NCBI GenBank assembly: GCA_021234155.1
Contig: JAJEKV010000001.1
Location: 2,169,927-2,233,926, forward strand
DNA length: 64,000 nucleotides
Origin: Isoetes taiwanensis
Taxonomy: Eukaryota > Streptophyta > Lycopodiopsida > Isoetales > Isoetaceae
Reading direction: 5' to 3'
In this document: positions 1 to 11,808 of the stretch, piece after piece
Numbering within the stretch: position 1 is the stretch's first letter
Layout: every line of letters begins with the position of its first letter
Notes under the pieces: model-generated
What the model was told of the DNA's origin: nothing
What the model saw: only the letters and a program-made list of their open reading frames with translations
Databases searched by the model: none
Translations under genes and position numbers: made by a program

Positions 1-884
1 AATTAGAAAATTTGCTAAAAAGGGGCATGGAGATGGAAAGGTTCACGGAATAACTTATCTTGTTTTTTTGCTTCAGCCGTTGAACTTTAGTTTTCTGGCG
101 GTTACTTATAGATTTGCGCTGGAGTTTCCCTCCGACATCTCCATAGCCATAGCGGCCAAATTTCTTTTCTGGTTATAGAAATCTTTTTCTTTCTTCATAG
201 ATTCGTTGCAATCATATAAGGGGTTGTTGAGACATCCCCAACTTGCCGGAATGCCATATCCTCGTATTTATGCTGATGGAATTCTTCTTGGCGATGGCAG
301 TGAAATAGGGCATTTGTGGTAAGATGTGGTAAGCGGCGTTTTGCTAAGGATCTCCGGGACGGTGTTATTTCTCCGGCTTTACTTACACCCTCAGAAAAAC
401 TGTGCAGGAAATTGATTTTCAGAAGGGCGGATATAGAAAAAACACAGGCCGCACAGTGCGCAGGTTCGAAGAGCAACAATGTCTACCTTTGTTGAACAGA
501 AACTCTAGCATTGTTGAATAACGACACTGGAAACGTCTTCTTTGGCCGAAACCCTACTTGATCTAAAGTAGATCTTTCTCACTCGGCTATGCAGATAGTG
601 GATCGAGTAGCAACCTTCATCGGCAAATAATCCACAGTAGAGCCAAAGATCTGGCCTTGTTTCTGCAACTGTTCCATACATTTTGGCAGTTCTTAGATGC
701 AAAGAAACCTCCGATTAGCACCAAGATAGCTGCAGCAAGAAGCAGATAAGCATCTCAACTGCTTTGCCAAAGCGGTTTAACAGTTTGGAGGCTCAAGTTG
801 GTACTAAAACGGAAGCAGAGTGAGGTATAATTTTCATGATGCATTTACAATCTATGCATATAAAGCAGCATAATTCTCCTTTCT

Positions 885-925
<41 letters not shown>

Positions 926-2108
926 ATTTAAGATTGTTCTTTGTTCATTGCTATTTAAATGCAAGCCAGCTGACAAGATGGGAAGGAAAATTCGAAGAAT
1001 AAACCCGAAGAAGGACGCCAACGAAGATGATAATGGCACTCAAGCTTCATTGATGTTCCTCGAAGTGTCTCTCCTTCATATTTCTCGTATTCTTTGCAGT
1101 GGTCTGGATGCTCCTTTCCTCTTGGTCGCTTCTTAGGAGTTCCACCTAGATTTTCATCAGGAGCAGTAGTGTTCTAACTTATACCAAGATGTTGCTTGAG
1201 TACTCCTCGAGATGTCGCAACCTGACAAGGCCAACAGTTCTTTTGTTTCGCTTCCAAACTCCCTCTGGGCATAACCTCTGAGCATTTTTGCGTCAAAAAT
1301 CTGCATGTTTTTCTTTCCAAATCCATAATCCATTTCGCCCTTCAGTTTTGCTCCTTCAATCCGGCCATTTCTGATTCTGTATTATTTTTTCTTATAAAAA
1401 TGCCTGTAATGAATGCAATACTAGTACTCTAGAGTCCTTGTTTTCAATCCTTTTAGCATGCCATGCAGTATATTTTGTGGAGAACCAAACAAAGAATGTC
1501 ACAATTTATTTTTGTGTTGATATGTGCACTTGTTTTAATAGGCATAAAGTAATTGACGTTCAATCTTGACCATTGAGCAACAGCTACAAGCCCTTTGCAT
1601 TCTTTTTAAACATCTTGTCTATGATATATGTGATGCAACCCATCATATAACGTTGTGAAAAACCCAACATAAGAACAGGTTTTCAAATAAATACTATGTA
1701 CCTTGACCAAGAATTCAAAATTAGTAGCAAAATGCATATCCAAACCATCTTGGAAGGATGGACAATCTTAACTACTTTAAAGGAAGTGCGACCTTGCCAA
1801 AGTCTACTGGTGTGCCTTTTGCTAGTTTTATGAATTCAAACAAAAATAGTAAAGATGTCATGGCAATAAATCTTATGATATTCTCACATCAACCAGCAAT
1901 GCAAGTCTAGTAGGTAAAGGTCTTAAGTTCTAAAAACACGATAAGTTGTCATCCTATTAAGAGTTTATTATTGCTGACCACGAGCATTATGATATGACAT
2001 TGCTTTGGATTTTGATGACCATGCCAGTCCCGCTTTGTCAACTGAAGAAACACATCTGCCTCAGAAAATGAGTTGAAAAATCAAATGGCAGGACCATCAC
2101 GAATGAAG
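1..2108. other. No recognisable gene; poly(T) tract at 887-918
   Basis: No reading frame here resembles a known family. The longest minus-strand frame (195-479) gives a 94-residue protein with no domain I recognise, and two shorter frames (505-702 minus, 948-1136 plus) are equally unassignable. A run of 32 T at 887-918 could be the poly(A) tail of a minus-strand retroposed sequence lying to its right, but no target duplication was found to support that. Confidence 0.5.
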
Positions 2109-2113
2109 TAGCA
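2109..2113. repeat. Left target-site duplication (TAGCA) of the Ty3 element
   Basis: TAGCA immediately precedes the TG that opens the left LTR at 2114. The same five bases follow the CA that closes the right LTR at 11808. Five bases is the usual duplication length for Ty3 integrases. Confidence 0.85.
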
Positions 2114-2502
2114 TGTCAAACGCCTACAAAAGTAGGTACAACCGCGCTACCTAGAATTCCCGAATTCCCCACAACCATGAACTCCCCGAGCTCCCCCATA
2201 CGATTGCTTCTCGATCTCGGGATCGGCACGAAATACGACTTGGCCGGTTCTAACACTAAGAAGGCGGATCGCCCGCAGCGGTATTGCTCAAAGAGAAATC
2301 AAGAACACTCACAGAACAGAGCATCCCTCTAAGCCACACCAAATATTGAAGTAGCTCAGAATAAGCTGAATTGATTCCCAATCAATTCGTAATGATTCAA
2401 AACCACTAGCAGTAGAAGATCGGTGTTTGGGGAAACGAGAATGCTCCAAGCTGCTTCGCTCAAGGAAAGAAGCGTGCCTTTCGAGCGCATTTCGCATAAA
2501 GC

Positions 2503-2510
2503 CCTTTATA
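2503..2510 (-). promoter_or_regulatory. TATA box in 3' LTR
   Basis: The minus strand reads TATAAAGG, matching a TATA box at the same place in the other LTR. In this copy it would fire outward, into the flanking DNA to the left. Confidence 0.45.
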
Positions 2511-4209
2511 AGGCCACGAAGGCCTAATTTAGCTCGAAAAAAGGCCGTGGGCCTTTTCTCAGCTCAATCCGACCAAGATTAGCTTGGATCCGGATGCCTT
2601 TTGGCTGATCCGGCCGTTATATCAGGCCGCGATCAGGAGAGACCCAATTTTCCCTTTTATTAGCCCCAGCCAATAGGAAAATGCCACATCACGCTCCCAT
2701 TTCAATGATTAGATGGCTTTTTGCTAGAAACTTTATAATCTAATACTAGTAATAGTGCCCAGCGTTGCTGGGCATAATTTGGGAACCTGTAAATGTTGCT
2801 AACTTGTGCATTTGCATAGAGTATCTTCCGCACCTTTGGATCATTTTCAGAACTTGTAGAGTAACTTCTTGGCCCTTGGATTATTTTGTGATCTTGTAGA
2901 ATGCAAGAGGCCATGTCTATGAGTTGTTGAGGTTGTTTACTATAATCTCTTATAGTCACTCTCTCTTACTGCTTTTATATGAATATAGTAGTGGTGCCCA
3001 GTGTTGCTGAGCTATAAGGCAGTTGTTGGGTTCAACGTTGTAGAATTCCTGTAGCATTAATGGTGTGCATTTTGGGCTTACAATTTTTATATAGTGCTTT
3101 ATATCATTGGAGACCTTGGCCTTAATTTCAAACTTGTTGATGTACCTAAATTATGTTGCCTTTACATTAGAACAAATAATGTAGGTCAACTTTGTCACTC
3201 GTAACTATTTCTTCCTCCTCGGCAGAGGTTAAATTAGTTGTATATTTATTCCTTTGTTTACTCAATGCGCCATTGAAAAGTGGTAGAGGTTAAATAATTT
3301 GTATGTTTATTAGAGAGCCATGTGAACTAAACTTGCAAGTAAATTGATGAGTTTAGTGTTGCTCATTTGGAATAGCAAGCAAATATATGTGTACATATGT
3401 CCACATAGGTTGGAGATGCTACATTGTTACTTGATAAGCCTTTTTATGTAATAGTTTGCAATAAAGTTGCATTATAGACCATTGTTACTTGATAAGCCTT
3501 CTTTACATAATAGTTTGCAATAAAGTTGTGTTATAGAAGGGTGCGTGTAAATAGATTGCACTATAGAAGTGTTGGAGGACGTTTATTGGGATTGCATTAT
3601 AATGTGATACCTTTATTGAGATGCATAGATGGAAAAGTTTGAGAGTGCAGATAATGATTCAAGGTTTGAAAGAACACCATTATTTGCCTATTTGCAGCAA
3701 CATATGTATTGATGAAAAGTTGAGTGCATAAAACATAACAATTTCGAAAAGAAGAAAGAAGGGATCTTAGGATACTTAAATATACATGCAATAATGAGGA
3801 AAAATTTGTAAAATATAGGAGCACATGTTGAGTCCCATAAAGCACACCATCTTCTTATCCAACACAAATTTTACTGTGGTTGATTGGCAGAAAATACATA
3901 GACGAATCATTTTAGGAAACCATGTAAGTCTACCAGATGTTGAGATAGGCCCACGGTGCCTAACAACAGTATATGAAGATGCAAATCAAGATCATCAAAA
4001 GGAGGAATAGTTCTTTAATATGACGTGGGCAAAAGGTTTGTCCTTCAAACTTGCTCATCTCACAACATGCCAAAGTCTTCTTGCATTGTGTGAGGCATAG
4101 TCTGATAGGGTAACTGGGTTATAGCTAACGACTGTAACAACTGCAATGCCGCGTTAGCCATTTTCTGGACTATTATTTATATGAAGAACCTATAGAACAG
4201 AACTCTTAC

Positions 4210-4697
4210 CCCCAGCAACATATGTGGTCTATTTTCATCATTGCTTCAAATTTATAAATCGCAGCCATATATAGTTTGTCTGCATCTTCTGCTGCTCTCT
4301 GTCAATAAGAAATCACAATCAGGAACAAAAGCGATTTGCAATAATAAGCAAGATAGCACAAATATATCTTAAAAACGATTCTATTTGAATAAATCTAGAA
4401 AGAGAATGGATATAAACTCCTAACCTCACTTTCTTCATCTGCAATAAGTTGTGCTCAGTAACACAAAGCCAAACCCCAGTTATATAAAGGATGTGCCATT
4501 CTATATTTCTGACCTGCCTCTGTTAAGAGCTTTTCACACTCCTCCTCGAGGCTTCGAAATGCTTTTCTAAGAGCAATCCTCTCTACATCTTGAATTTTCC
4601 ATTGCTCATTTAATTCCTTAATTGAACCACTTAGGTGTATAAATTGCGTTAGATGGAGGCATCCACTCAAAAGACCTCCATTCATCAGCCAAGACAA
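4210..4697 (-). pseudogene. Captured exons of a TPR-like protein gene, with a premature stop
   Basis: Two exons are visible. The first (up to about 4697, ending at 4425 before a GTTAGG donor) encodes a charged helical stretch followed by LYNWGLALCY, a stop, then AQLIADEESE. The second (4298-4210) lies between a TTGACAG acceptor and a GTAAGAG donor and continues in frame as RAAEDADKLYMAAIYKFEAM. The NWGLAL pattern and the alternating helices resemble tetratricopeptide repeat proteins, but I cannot name the family member. The TGA at 4455-4457 sits where an arginine CGA would read through. Retained introns mean capture at the DNA level, not retroposition. Confidence 0.5.
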
Positions 4698-5121
4698 CTG
4701 TCAAAGAAAGGGAAGTCGATTCCCTAGGCTGCGATTGATGAGTGTAGCCCTTTTATCACAGCCCACAATAAGTGGAACCATCAAAATGCTCTAGCCTGCT
4801 TCATACCATAGAGAATGTGTGGCATCAGGAGTTTATCTCCTCAGACCAAAGCCCTAAAGAACAATAGCCTAAAGAAAAGAAACCACTCATGTAATATACA
4901 TCAATTTGAAAGGCGGCTCAATAAAATCTGGATCAAATGCGGTAGCTTGAGGGTAGAAAAAAGAATTTATGAAGGCCTTTGGCAAAAAAAATGGGTATAC
5001 TCAACCAACAATAAATAGGAAAGATTAAGTTGCATCAGGCCATAAGCGTAAGCACTCTGGATCTCAAGGCACGAACAATATGCATCCGCCACAACCTGGT
5101 ATATGTCGTAAGGTTAACTTT

Positions 5122-5735
5122 CAAGCTATTTTTTCGACATTCTACACCGCGACCGTCATCAACATCATATGCCTCGAACCATAAACCAAGATTTCATCAT
5201 GAAGGGGTTTTGCGGCAAAACCATATCACGAGATCCATCTATAATTGACTTTATTGAATATGTGCGGTGTCGGGGTCCCCGATTTTGTATCCGGCGGTAG
5301 TTTGATTCCAAAATTAATCTTTGGTGCATGGCGGTTTCTTGCAGCTCGGTTTGTTAAATAAGACCCCGAGCACAGGGGAGATTCCTTTGCCATCGATGGT
5401 TGTATTGCCGGGATCGGAAGAAAAGCTATTTTTTCCACATTCTACCAAGCACCGGCCGACATCAACATCATATGCCCTCGAACCATAAACCGGATTTTCA
5501 CCATGAAGGGGTTTTGCGGCAAAACCATATGCGAGATCCATCTATAATTGATTTTATTGAATATGTGCGATTGTCGGGTCCACGATTTTGTATCCGGACG
5601 GTAGTTTGATCCCAAAATTAATCTTTGGTGCATGGCGGTTTCTTGCGGCTCGGTCTGTTAAATAAGACCACGAGCCTAGGGAGATTCCTTTGCCATCGAT
5701 GGTTGTATTGCCCGGGATGCGGAAGAAAAAGCATA
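5122..5735. repeat. Tandem duplication, two units of about 301 bp
   Basis: Two consecutive near-identical units begin AAGCTATTTTTTC at about 5123 and 5424 and each end in GGTTGTATTGC followed by a GAAGAAAA stretch. They differ by scattered substitutions and small indels. Both lie within the 3.3-kb insertion. Short frames in both orientations here are repeats of one another and I see no protein family in them. Confidence 0.85.
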
Positions 5736-6235
5736 CTAGGAAAATCCGCCAAGACATGGGCCTCGGGAGTTTCTACCAATTAACTTCGAGTATCGAAGCG
5801 AGTGCTAACATCTTTGGCCATTTGGCGGGGGCAAAAGCTATATACTCTCGGTACCTCCGGTGAAGCACCTCCGGGCCATCGCTAGAACCTTCACCCTAAC
5901 GAAACACAATCTTTCGACTCTTTGCCAAGGTCACCACGCCCCCTCCATACAAAAAATCGTTGCCCTAGAGAAATTCTAACAAAAGAAAGGTAAGTTGGAA
6001 GCCAATCTGAGCCACCCAATCTAGGGCTGGGTCCAACACTTACACTATAACATTATAATATAAGATAAAAAGTCACATTAGCATACGAAACTTTGGCCAA
6101 TTAGAAAATAAACCCCCAGCCCTAGCAGCCCCTAGGCGGTATAACTTCTGGGGCGTTCCCACCACCTGTGGCATTCCCAACGAGACTCAGTCCCAAGGTC
6201 CATAAAGCTTGACTTGCCCCTTGGTAAAAGTAACA

Positions 6236-6256
6236 ATTTCCTCCCCTCCCCTTAGG
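6236..6256 (-). promoter_or_regulatory. Polypurine tract of the Ty3 element
   Basis: On the minus strand CCTAAGGGGAGGGGAGGAAA runs directly into the TG of the 3' LTR. This is the expected site of second-strand priming. Confidence 0.8.
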
Positions 6257-6272
6257 ACCTTGTCCTCAAGGT

Positions 6273-7532
6273 CTAGAGTGTCAAATGAGGAAAATGTTGC
6301 ACAAACTCATCCGTCTCCCAAGTGGCATCCGCGGGAGACTGGCCTCGCCACAAGACCAGATATTCACGAATATCTCTATTGCGCAACTGCTGAACACGAG
6401 TATCTAGAATCTTACAGCGGAGCTTAACACTAGCGGTATACTTTCAGGACTAACAACATTGTCCCTATCTAGTATAGCTCGCTTAAGCTGGCTTACGTGA
6501 AATACAGGATGAATCCCAATATCCTGTGGTAAGACCAACTCATATGCTATGGTTCCTATCCTTTTAACAATCTTAAAAGGTCCAGCATATCTTGGGGTTA
6601 ACTTAGGCACACGCCCTTTAACCAACGGTTTAAGGGTGTACACAATCCTTAGGAACACATAGTCACCCTCCTTATAGGTAACATCACGTCTATGCTTATT
6701 GGCATACACTTGAGCGGGATCTTGCGCTCTTCGCAAGTTTTGCCGACACTGAAGCAAAATTGCATTCATGTCATCCAACATATTTATGGCGGCATCCGTT
6801 TTTAGATTATTGTGCATACCAGCATAACTTCTAGGATTTCGCCCCATCATAGCAACAAAGGGAGTCATCTTAATTCCCGTATGATGGCTATTGTTATACG
6901 CAAACTCCAGGTAAGGCAAATACTCCTCCCAACGAGTTTGACGTTCATGGACAAAACTTCTCAACATATCCACCAGGAATGTTGATTCTCTTAGTTTGGC
7001 CATCTGTTTGTGGGTGGTTACCACTACTCATTCTCAATCGTACCTTGAGACCTTTCATAAGGTCTTTCCAAAAATGACCTGTAAATTTAGTGTCCCGATC
7101 ACTTATGATAGACAAATACAAACCAAAAAGAGGAAAAACATATCTCATATATGCAGTTGCTACATCTGGACCGGTAGCATCCTCCCTCAAAGCCACAAAT
7201 TTGGCGTACTTAGTCAGGCAATCCATGATCACCCACATTTGAGTGTTCTGCCTTACAGTTCTAGGCAAAGAGACTATGAAGTCCATACTTATACACTCCC
7301 ATCTTTGCAAGGGTATAGGTATAGGTTGCAACAGTCCCGGGGTACGACCATGGTCAGCTTTAACAGCTTGACACGTCAGACAATGTGAAACCAAATCCCA
7401 GACTTGTTCTTTCATGTCCGGCCAATAGTAGTGGCGTTTGACTAACTCATAAGTCTTCCACTCACCCCCGTGCCCAGCTTGCGGGGTTTCATGATGGTCA
7501 TGCAGTATCAAAACTCGAAGATTATCATGCAA
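6273..7532 (-). pseudogene. Ty3 integrase with C-terminal chromodomain, frameshifted and catalytically altered
   Basis: From the N-terminus one sees the zinc-binding HHCC module (H-H, then CLTCQ), the catalytic core with the first Asp in SMDFIVSLP and the second in IISDRD, then GQTKRIN where the family has GQTERVN: the catalytic Glu is Lys (codon 6990-6992). A frameshift follows near 7000, after which the frame from 7024 continues through the C-terminal GPFKIVKRIG and HPVFHVSQL motifs. Another shift near 6404 leads into a chromodomain (EYLVLWRGQS...ATWE) ending at the TAG at 6273-6275. The chromodomain would direct integration to modified histones. Confidence 0.9.
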
Positions 7533-7538
7533 TGGAAT

Positions 7539-8153
7539 TTAGATTCTTAATTTATAAAAGTACAACCTATCTTGCTCAGTCCACCAATCCCCAGATTTGG
7601 TTACCGCAGGTTGTTGCTCATCTTCTTGATATGCATTTTTAATCCTTTGGAAGAGATCACTCTCCCCTACCATTAAAGTATTCAAATGCTTAATCCTGGA
7701 TAAGGCATCCGCAACCGGAATGTTCTTTCCAAGAGTATGTTCAATACTAAAATGAAACTCATGCAAGAAGTCAAGCCACCTAGCTTGCCTAGGACTAATC
7801 TCTGCTTGGCTTTGCAAAAACCTTAAGGGCTTATGGTCAGTATAAACCAAAAACTTGCGTGGCTCTTTATTGGTGGTACATCTCAAGTAGTGCCGCCACG
7901 TCTTCAATGCATGAACTATAGCCAATAGTTCCTGCTCATACGTTGCATAATTTCGTTCCGCTTGATTAAGCTTACAGCTTTCATATGCAATAACACGACC
8001 TTGTTGCATAAGCACAGCTCCCAGAGCTTGCCCACAAGCATCCGTGTATACTTCAAACAACTCATTGAGGTCGGCTACCTTCAGTACTGGACTGCTCACT
8101 AAAAGGCTTTTAATCCTTCCTTTCAAAGGCCTCTTGCTGAGCTCGACCCCCAC
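7539..8153 (-). pseudogene. Ty3 RNase H domain
   Basis: This stretch contains FEVYTDACGQALGAVL, VYTDHKPLRFL and DALSRIKHL, the typical Ty3 RNase H landmarks, with the first Asp of the active site in YTDA. It lies between the reverse transcriptase and integrase in the same frame as the start of integrase. A single TAA at 7539-7541 separates them and could be a decayed glutamine codon. Confidence 0.88.
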
Positions 8154-9040
8154 ACATATTCTTGATCCTTTCTCAAAATATCAGTGAGCGAAACTACTAC
8201 CTTAGAAAACTTGGGCACAAATTTCCTATAATAAGTAGCCAACCCGAGAAAGCTTCTCAACTCATGAATATTTTCAGGTTGAGTCCACTCTTGTACCTCG
8301 TACCTTGTTAGGATCCGGAGACACTCCCTCCCCCGACAAGATGTGATCCAGATAGCAACCCTTTGCTTGAGGAAATCACATTTAGAGATTTTAGCATACA
8401 ACTTATTGGAACGTAACACTTTAAGCACTTGCTCTAGGTCTTTGGAAGTGTTTTCAATGAGTTGAGTAAACAAGTATATCATCTAGAAATACTTCAATTG
8501 ATTTATCCAAATAATCACCAAATACTCGGTTCATTAATCTCATGAACGTAGCCGGCGCATTGTTGAGACCAAACGGCATAACAAGGAACGCATAATGACC
8601 TTGATGATTGAAAAGTTGTTTTGGCTCATCACCTTCCACGGATTTTGATTTGATGATATCCACTTCTCAAATCAATCTTGGTGAACAAGTTGCACCGCCT
8701 AGGCGATCTAGTATATCGTCGATCCGTGGCAAAGGATATCTATCCTTAACGGTTGCTTTGTTAAGTGCACGATAATCTATGCATATGCGCATAGTGTTAT
8801 CTTTTTTCTTAACTAACAACACTGGAGCTGCAAAAAGAGATTTGCTTGGCTGGATAAACCCTTTTCCAAGTAATTCGCCAACTTGTTTTTGACTTCCTCC
8901 AACTCAAGAGGACTCAAGCGATAAGGGGCTCTTGCCATGGGTTTAGTTCCAGGCTCAAGATCTATCTCATGCTCCACTCCCCTTGACAGAGGTGGCCCTC
9001 TAGGCAACTCCTCGGGAAACACATCCTTGTATCTTCCCAA
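8123..9040 (-). pseudogene. Ty3 reverse transcriptase domain, several frameshifts
   Basis: The domain begins with FPEELPRGPP and the proline-rich entry common to plant Ty3 reverse transcriptases, and includes [17 protein letters not shown] and the catalytic FLDDILVYS motif with both aspartates present (Leu replacing the usual Ile/Val). The thumb region follows in another frame with HELRSFLGLATYYRKFV. Frame changes fall near 8700, 8460 and 8140, so no continuous polyprotein is possible. Confidence 0.9.
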
Positions 9041-9125
9041 AAGATCAAGTAATTGAGAATGAAGCTGGGAGCTATCATCCGGTTGCTCTATAAGTGAGTT
9101 ACAAGTTTTGACGCATATATCATTA

Positions 9126-11063
9126 TCATATACATAAATTCACTCTAAAAGCAGTTTTGGCCTGAGTGGCCGACAACAATTTCCCGGATCCCATATATGG
9201 TGATCCTTGTATACTGATAGACTTAGTGTCTTCTAACTCAAAAGTTAACACATGGGGATGCCCAATCAATGAGCGGACGTGCAGTTTGAAGCCATTTATC
9301 CCCAAAATGACATCATAACGTTTCAAATTGATTAAATCAACATCAATTTTAAATTGTTCTGCTCTAGATGAATTTCTATCTTGAAGTATCAAGTCTACGC
9401 CCTGTGCTTGTTGATCTCCACGCTGAATTTGAGGCCCCGCCTCCCCTTCAACTACATCAGGAGTCACCTTCGTCAGCTCCAGGCCTAGCTCCCTTGCTAA
9501 GTCTGCAGACAAGAAATTGTCAGTGCTCGCCGAATCAATAAGAACAATCACGTTCTTTTCCTTGATTCTACCTAGAACACGTATGACTTTACCAAAGAAA
9601 ATTTTAGAAGAATCAATTACCATGCTTTCTTCTCTCGCGATGGCCGACAACGTCTTCACTGCTTCACCATCCGATGGTGTTTTGACCGTCGCAGCTACCG
9701 CCTTCTTTGGCTTTTGTGGCTCGGGGCATTCTCTCGCATAATGGCCCATGCCTTGGCAGTTATAACACTTTATAGTTGCCTTCTTCTGGCTGGAATCTTT
9801 AGACTGCCCCACAGCCTTTTTATTTGACTGGTTTCGTTTCCGCTTTTTAGCAGATGACCCTCCATCCGCAGAGTTTTCAACTCGTTTTGATTTCCAGTCA
9901 AAACTCTTCTTGGTCTTCTGAGGTTCCTCACGACCAACTAATTTCCTTGCAAGCTCCACTGCTTCCTCGAAGCCCTTGGGTTCTGCTTGCAACAAGTGTG
10001 TCTTGATATTGACTTCTTTCAGACCATTGACAAAGTGGTCCACCCTCATCTGAGGGGTAAGACCGGGAAGTCTTGCGAACAACCCTCGGAGTTTACTCAC
10101 ATACTCCTGTAAAGTTCCAATTTGCACTGACTCCAGGAGGGATATTAGTGCATGGCGGCTATCAAAGTGAGGCGCGTACTCATCCTTGAATCACTTGCAG
10201 AAGTCCGTCCAAGACCGAAAAGTCTTTCCGCTGTCGGTGTGGATAGCCCACCACGAAGCGGAAGCACCTTTCAACTTAAGAGAGGCGTACAATACTTTTG
10301 CTGTATCGCCTTTCTTAGTAGCCGCATAATATAACTTCATGCGACCCAACCAGAGCATCACATCCTCTGGTGTTCCTGTCCCATCAAACTCCGGCATTTT
10401 CATCTTTTCCAGAGCTTTGATTTCTTCCTCTGAGAGGCCGTTCACGGTCTCCTCGGGAGGATCATTCACAGCCGGGTTGGCTGTGTCCGGTGTCGAGCGA
10501 CCAATTCCAAGTGGTGCACTCACAACTGCCCGTCCCCTAGCGGTTCCCCGTACCGGTTGAGTTGTAGAAGTATTTGCAGTACTTCTAGAGTTCCGCGTAA
10601 GCCGATCAATAGATTCCCTAAGGCGCTGCTCCCGGGCAGCACTTTCCAGTATCCACCGTTTCATCTATCTCTACATATTGTCGAGAGTTCTAGCAATCAA
10701 AGATTGCTCTTCTTGAGAACCCCCTTGCACAGTAGTAACTGTTGTCGCAGTCGCCAATAATGGTGCTGCTGAAGCACTGCTCCCTGAGCTTACTCCACTG
10801 ACAACGATACTCGCCTCGCTAGTAACCAAAACTGCCTGTGAGTCTGGATCACCCCCAGGATGTCCGGTATCATTAACAGGTTGCTCACCAACAACGGGAG
10901 AAGACAACCCCACACTAGGTTGTGCCTGCAGCATCGCTTCAAAATCGAATACTGGCAGGTCTTCCAGATGAATATCACGAAGTGCGGGTATTATGCCATC
11001 TCTTAGAGCAACAGTTGGCAACCCATTGATTGGCTGCGCCATATCCCGTGTTGGGTCAGTCAT
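9126..11063 (-). pseudogene. Ty3 gag and protease, broken by three in-frame stops
   Basis: The frame opens with MTDPTRDMAQ just after the primer site. It reads through a capsid-like region, a CCHC knuckle CYNCQGMGHYAREC near 9750, and a retropepsin motif VLIDSASTDNFLS. Stops at 10671-10673, 10665-10667 and 10191-10193 lie in the same frame as the rest; each is a TAG or TGA one C-to-T step from Gln or Arg. The protease has Asp-Ser-Ala in place of the usual Asp-Ser/Thr-Gly, which probably weakens it. A frameshift then precedes the reverse transcriptase. Confidence 0.88.
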
Positions 11064-11072
11064 GGCTCTAAA

Positions 11073-11088
11073 CCTTGCTCTGATACCA
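11073..11088 (-). promoter_or_regulatory. Primer-binding site, initiator tRNA-Met type
   Basis: The minus strand reads TGGTATCAGAGCAAGG three bases inside the 5' LTR. TGGTATCAGAGC is complementary to the 3' end of plant initiator tRNA-Met and is the commonest primer site in plant LTR elements. Confidence 0.9.
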
Positions 11089-11091
11089 AAT

Positions 11092-11808
11092 TGTTAAACG
11101 CCTACAAAAGTAGGTACAACCGCAGAATTCCCAGAATTCCCCACAACCGCAAACTCCCTGAGCTCCCCACGCACGATTGCTTACTGATCCCCAGGATCAG
11201 CCTGAAGCACAGCTTCAGCAGTCCTAACACAAGAACTGGATATTGTCACAGCAGTATTGCTCAAAGAGCAATTAAGAACACTCACAGAAATTCGTAATGG
11301 GTCAAAACCACTAGCAGTAGAAGATCAGGCTGTTTAGAAGAACAAAATGCTCCAACTGCTCGCTCCAAGGAAAGAACTGTGTCTTTCCAGAATGCTCCCA
11401 AACCCCTTTATAAGGCCACTAAGGCCTAATTTAGCTCGAAAAAAGGTCGTGGGCCTTTTCTACAGCTCAATCCGACCAAGATTAGCTTGGATCTGAATGC
11501 CTTTTGGCTGATCCGGCTGTTATATCAGGCCGCGATCAGGAGAGACCCAATTTCCCCTTTTATTAGCCCCAGCCAATAGGAAAATGCCACATCACGCCCC
11601 CATTTCAATGGTTAGATGGCTTTTCGCTAGAAACTTTATAATTTAATAAAAAGTCACATTAGCATACGAAACTTTGGCCAATTAGAAAATAAACCCCGCC
11701 GCCCCTAGGCGTATAAGCTGCTGGGGCGTTCCAGGCCACCCGTGGCATTCTTAACGCAGACTCCGGGTCCCAAGGCCGATACAAGCGACTTGCCCTTGGT
11801 CCGTAACA
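11092..11808 (-). repeat. 5' LTR of the Ty3 element
   Basis: A 717-bp LTR opening TGTTAAACG and closing GTAACA on the plus strand. It is uninterrupted and serves as the template for reading the split LTR at 2114-6235. It contains the element's promoter. Confidence 0.9.
11405..11412 (-). promoter_or_regulatory. TATA box in 5' LTR
   Basis: The minus strand reads TATAAAGG, conserved with the other LTR. It would drive the genomic transcript leftward across gag and pol. Confidence 0.5.

Larger units (their letters stand above)
2746..6064. mobile_element. 3.3-kb gene-carrying insertion inside the Ty3 LTR (Pack-MULE- or Helitron-like)
   Basis: The LTR sequence breaks after 2745 and resumes near 6065 relative to the intact 5' LTR. 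The left flank TTATAATCTAATA and the right flank TTATAATATAAGATA are near copies, suggesting a 9- to 13-bp duplication as made by Mutator-like elements. I see no long terminal inverted repeat, and a Helitron (no duplication, gene capture) remains possible. Inside are TPR-like exons with introns (4210-4697, minus), a 300-bp tandem duplication (5122-5735) and a repeated GTGCCCAG(C/T)GTTGCTG motif near 2755 and 2997. No transposase was recognised. Confidence 0.6.
2114..6235 (-). repeat. 3' LTR of the Ty3 element, split by an insertion
   Basis: Bases 2114-2745 match the first part of the 5' LTR (11092-11650), and 6065-6235 match its remaining part (11650-11808). Both LTRs start TGT(T/C)AAACGCC and end GTAACA on the plus strand, which is TGTTAC...ACA in the element's own direction. 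The two LTRs differ by many substitutions and short indels, so the element is not young. This copy contains stretches missing from the other, for example around 2310-2370. Confidence 0.88.
2114..11808 (-). mobile_element. Ty3/Gypsy chromovirus LTR retrotransposon, decayed, with nested insertion in its 3' LTR
   Basis: The element reads on the minus strand as 5' LTR (11092-11808), primer site, gag with CCHC knuckle, protease, reverse transcriptase, RNase H, integrase, chromodomain, polypurine tract, 3' LTR (2114-6235). That gene order, with integrase after RNase H and a C-terminal chromodomain, defines chromoviruses. TAGCA duplications at both ends show a single integration event. The body is broken by several stops and frameshifts, and a catalytic integrase residue is changed, so it is not autonomous. 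The 3.3-kb insertion in the 3' LTR came later. Confidence 0.93.
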
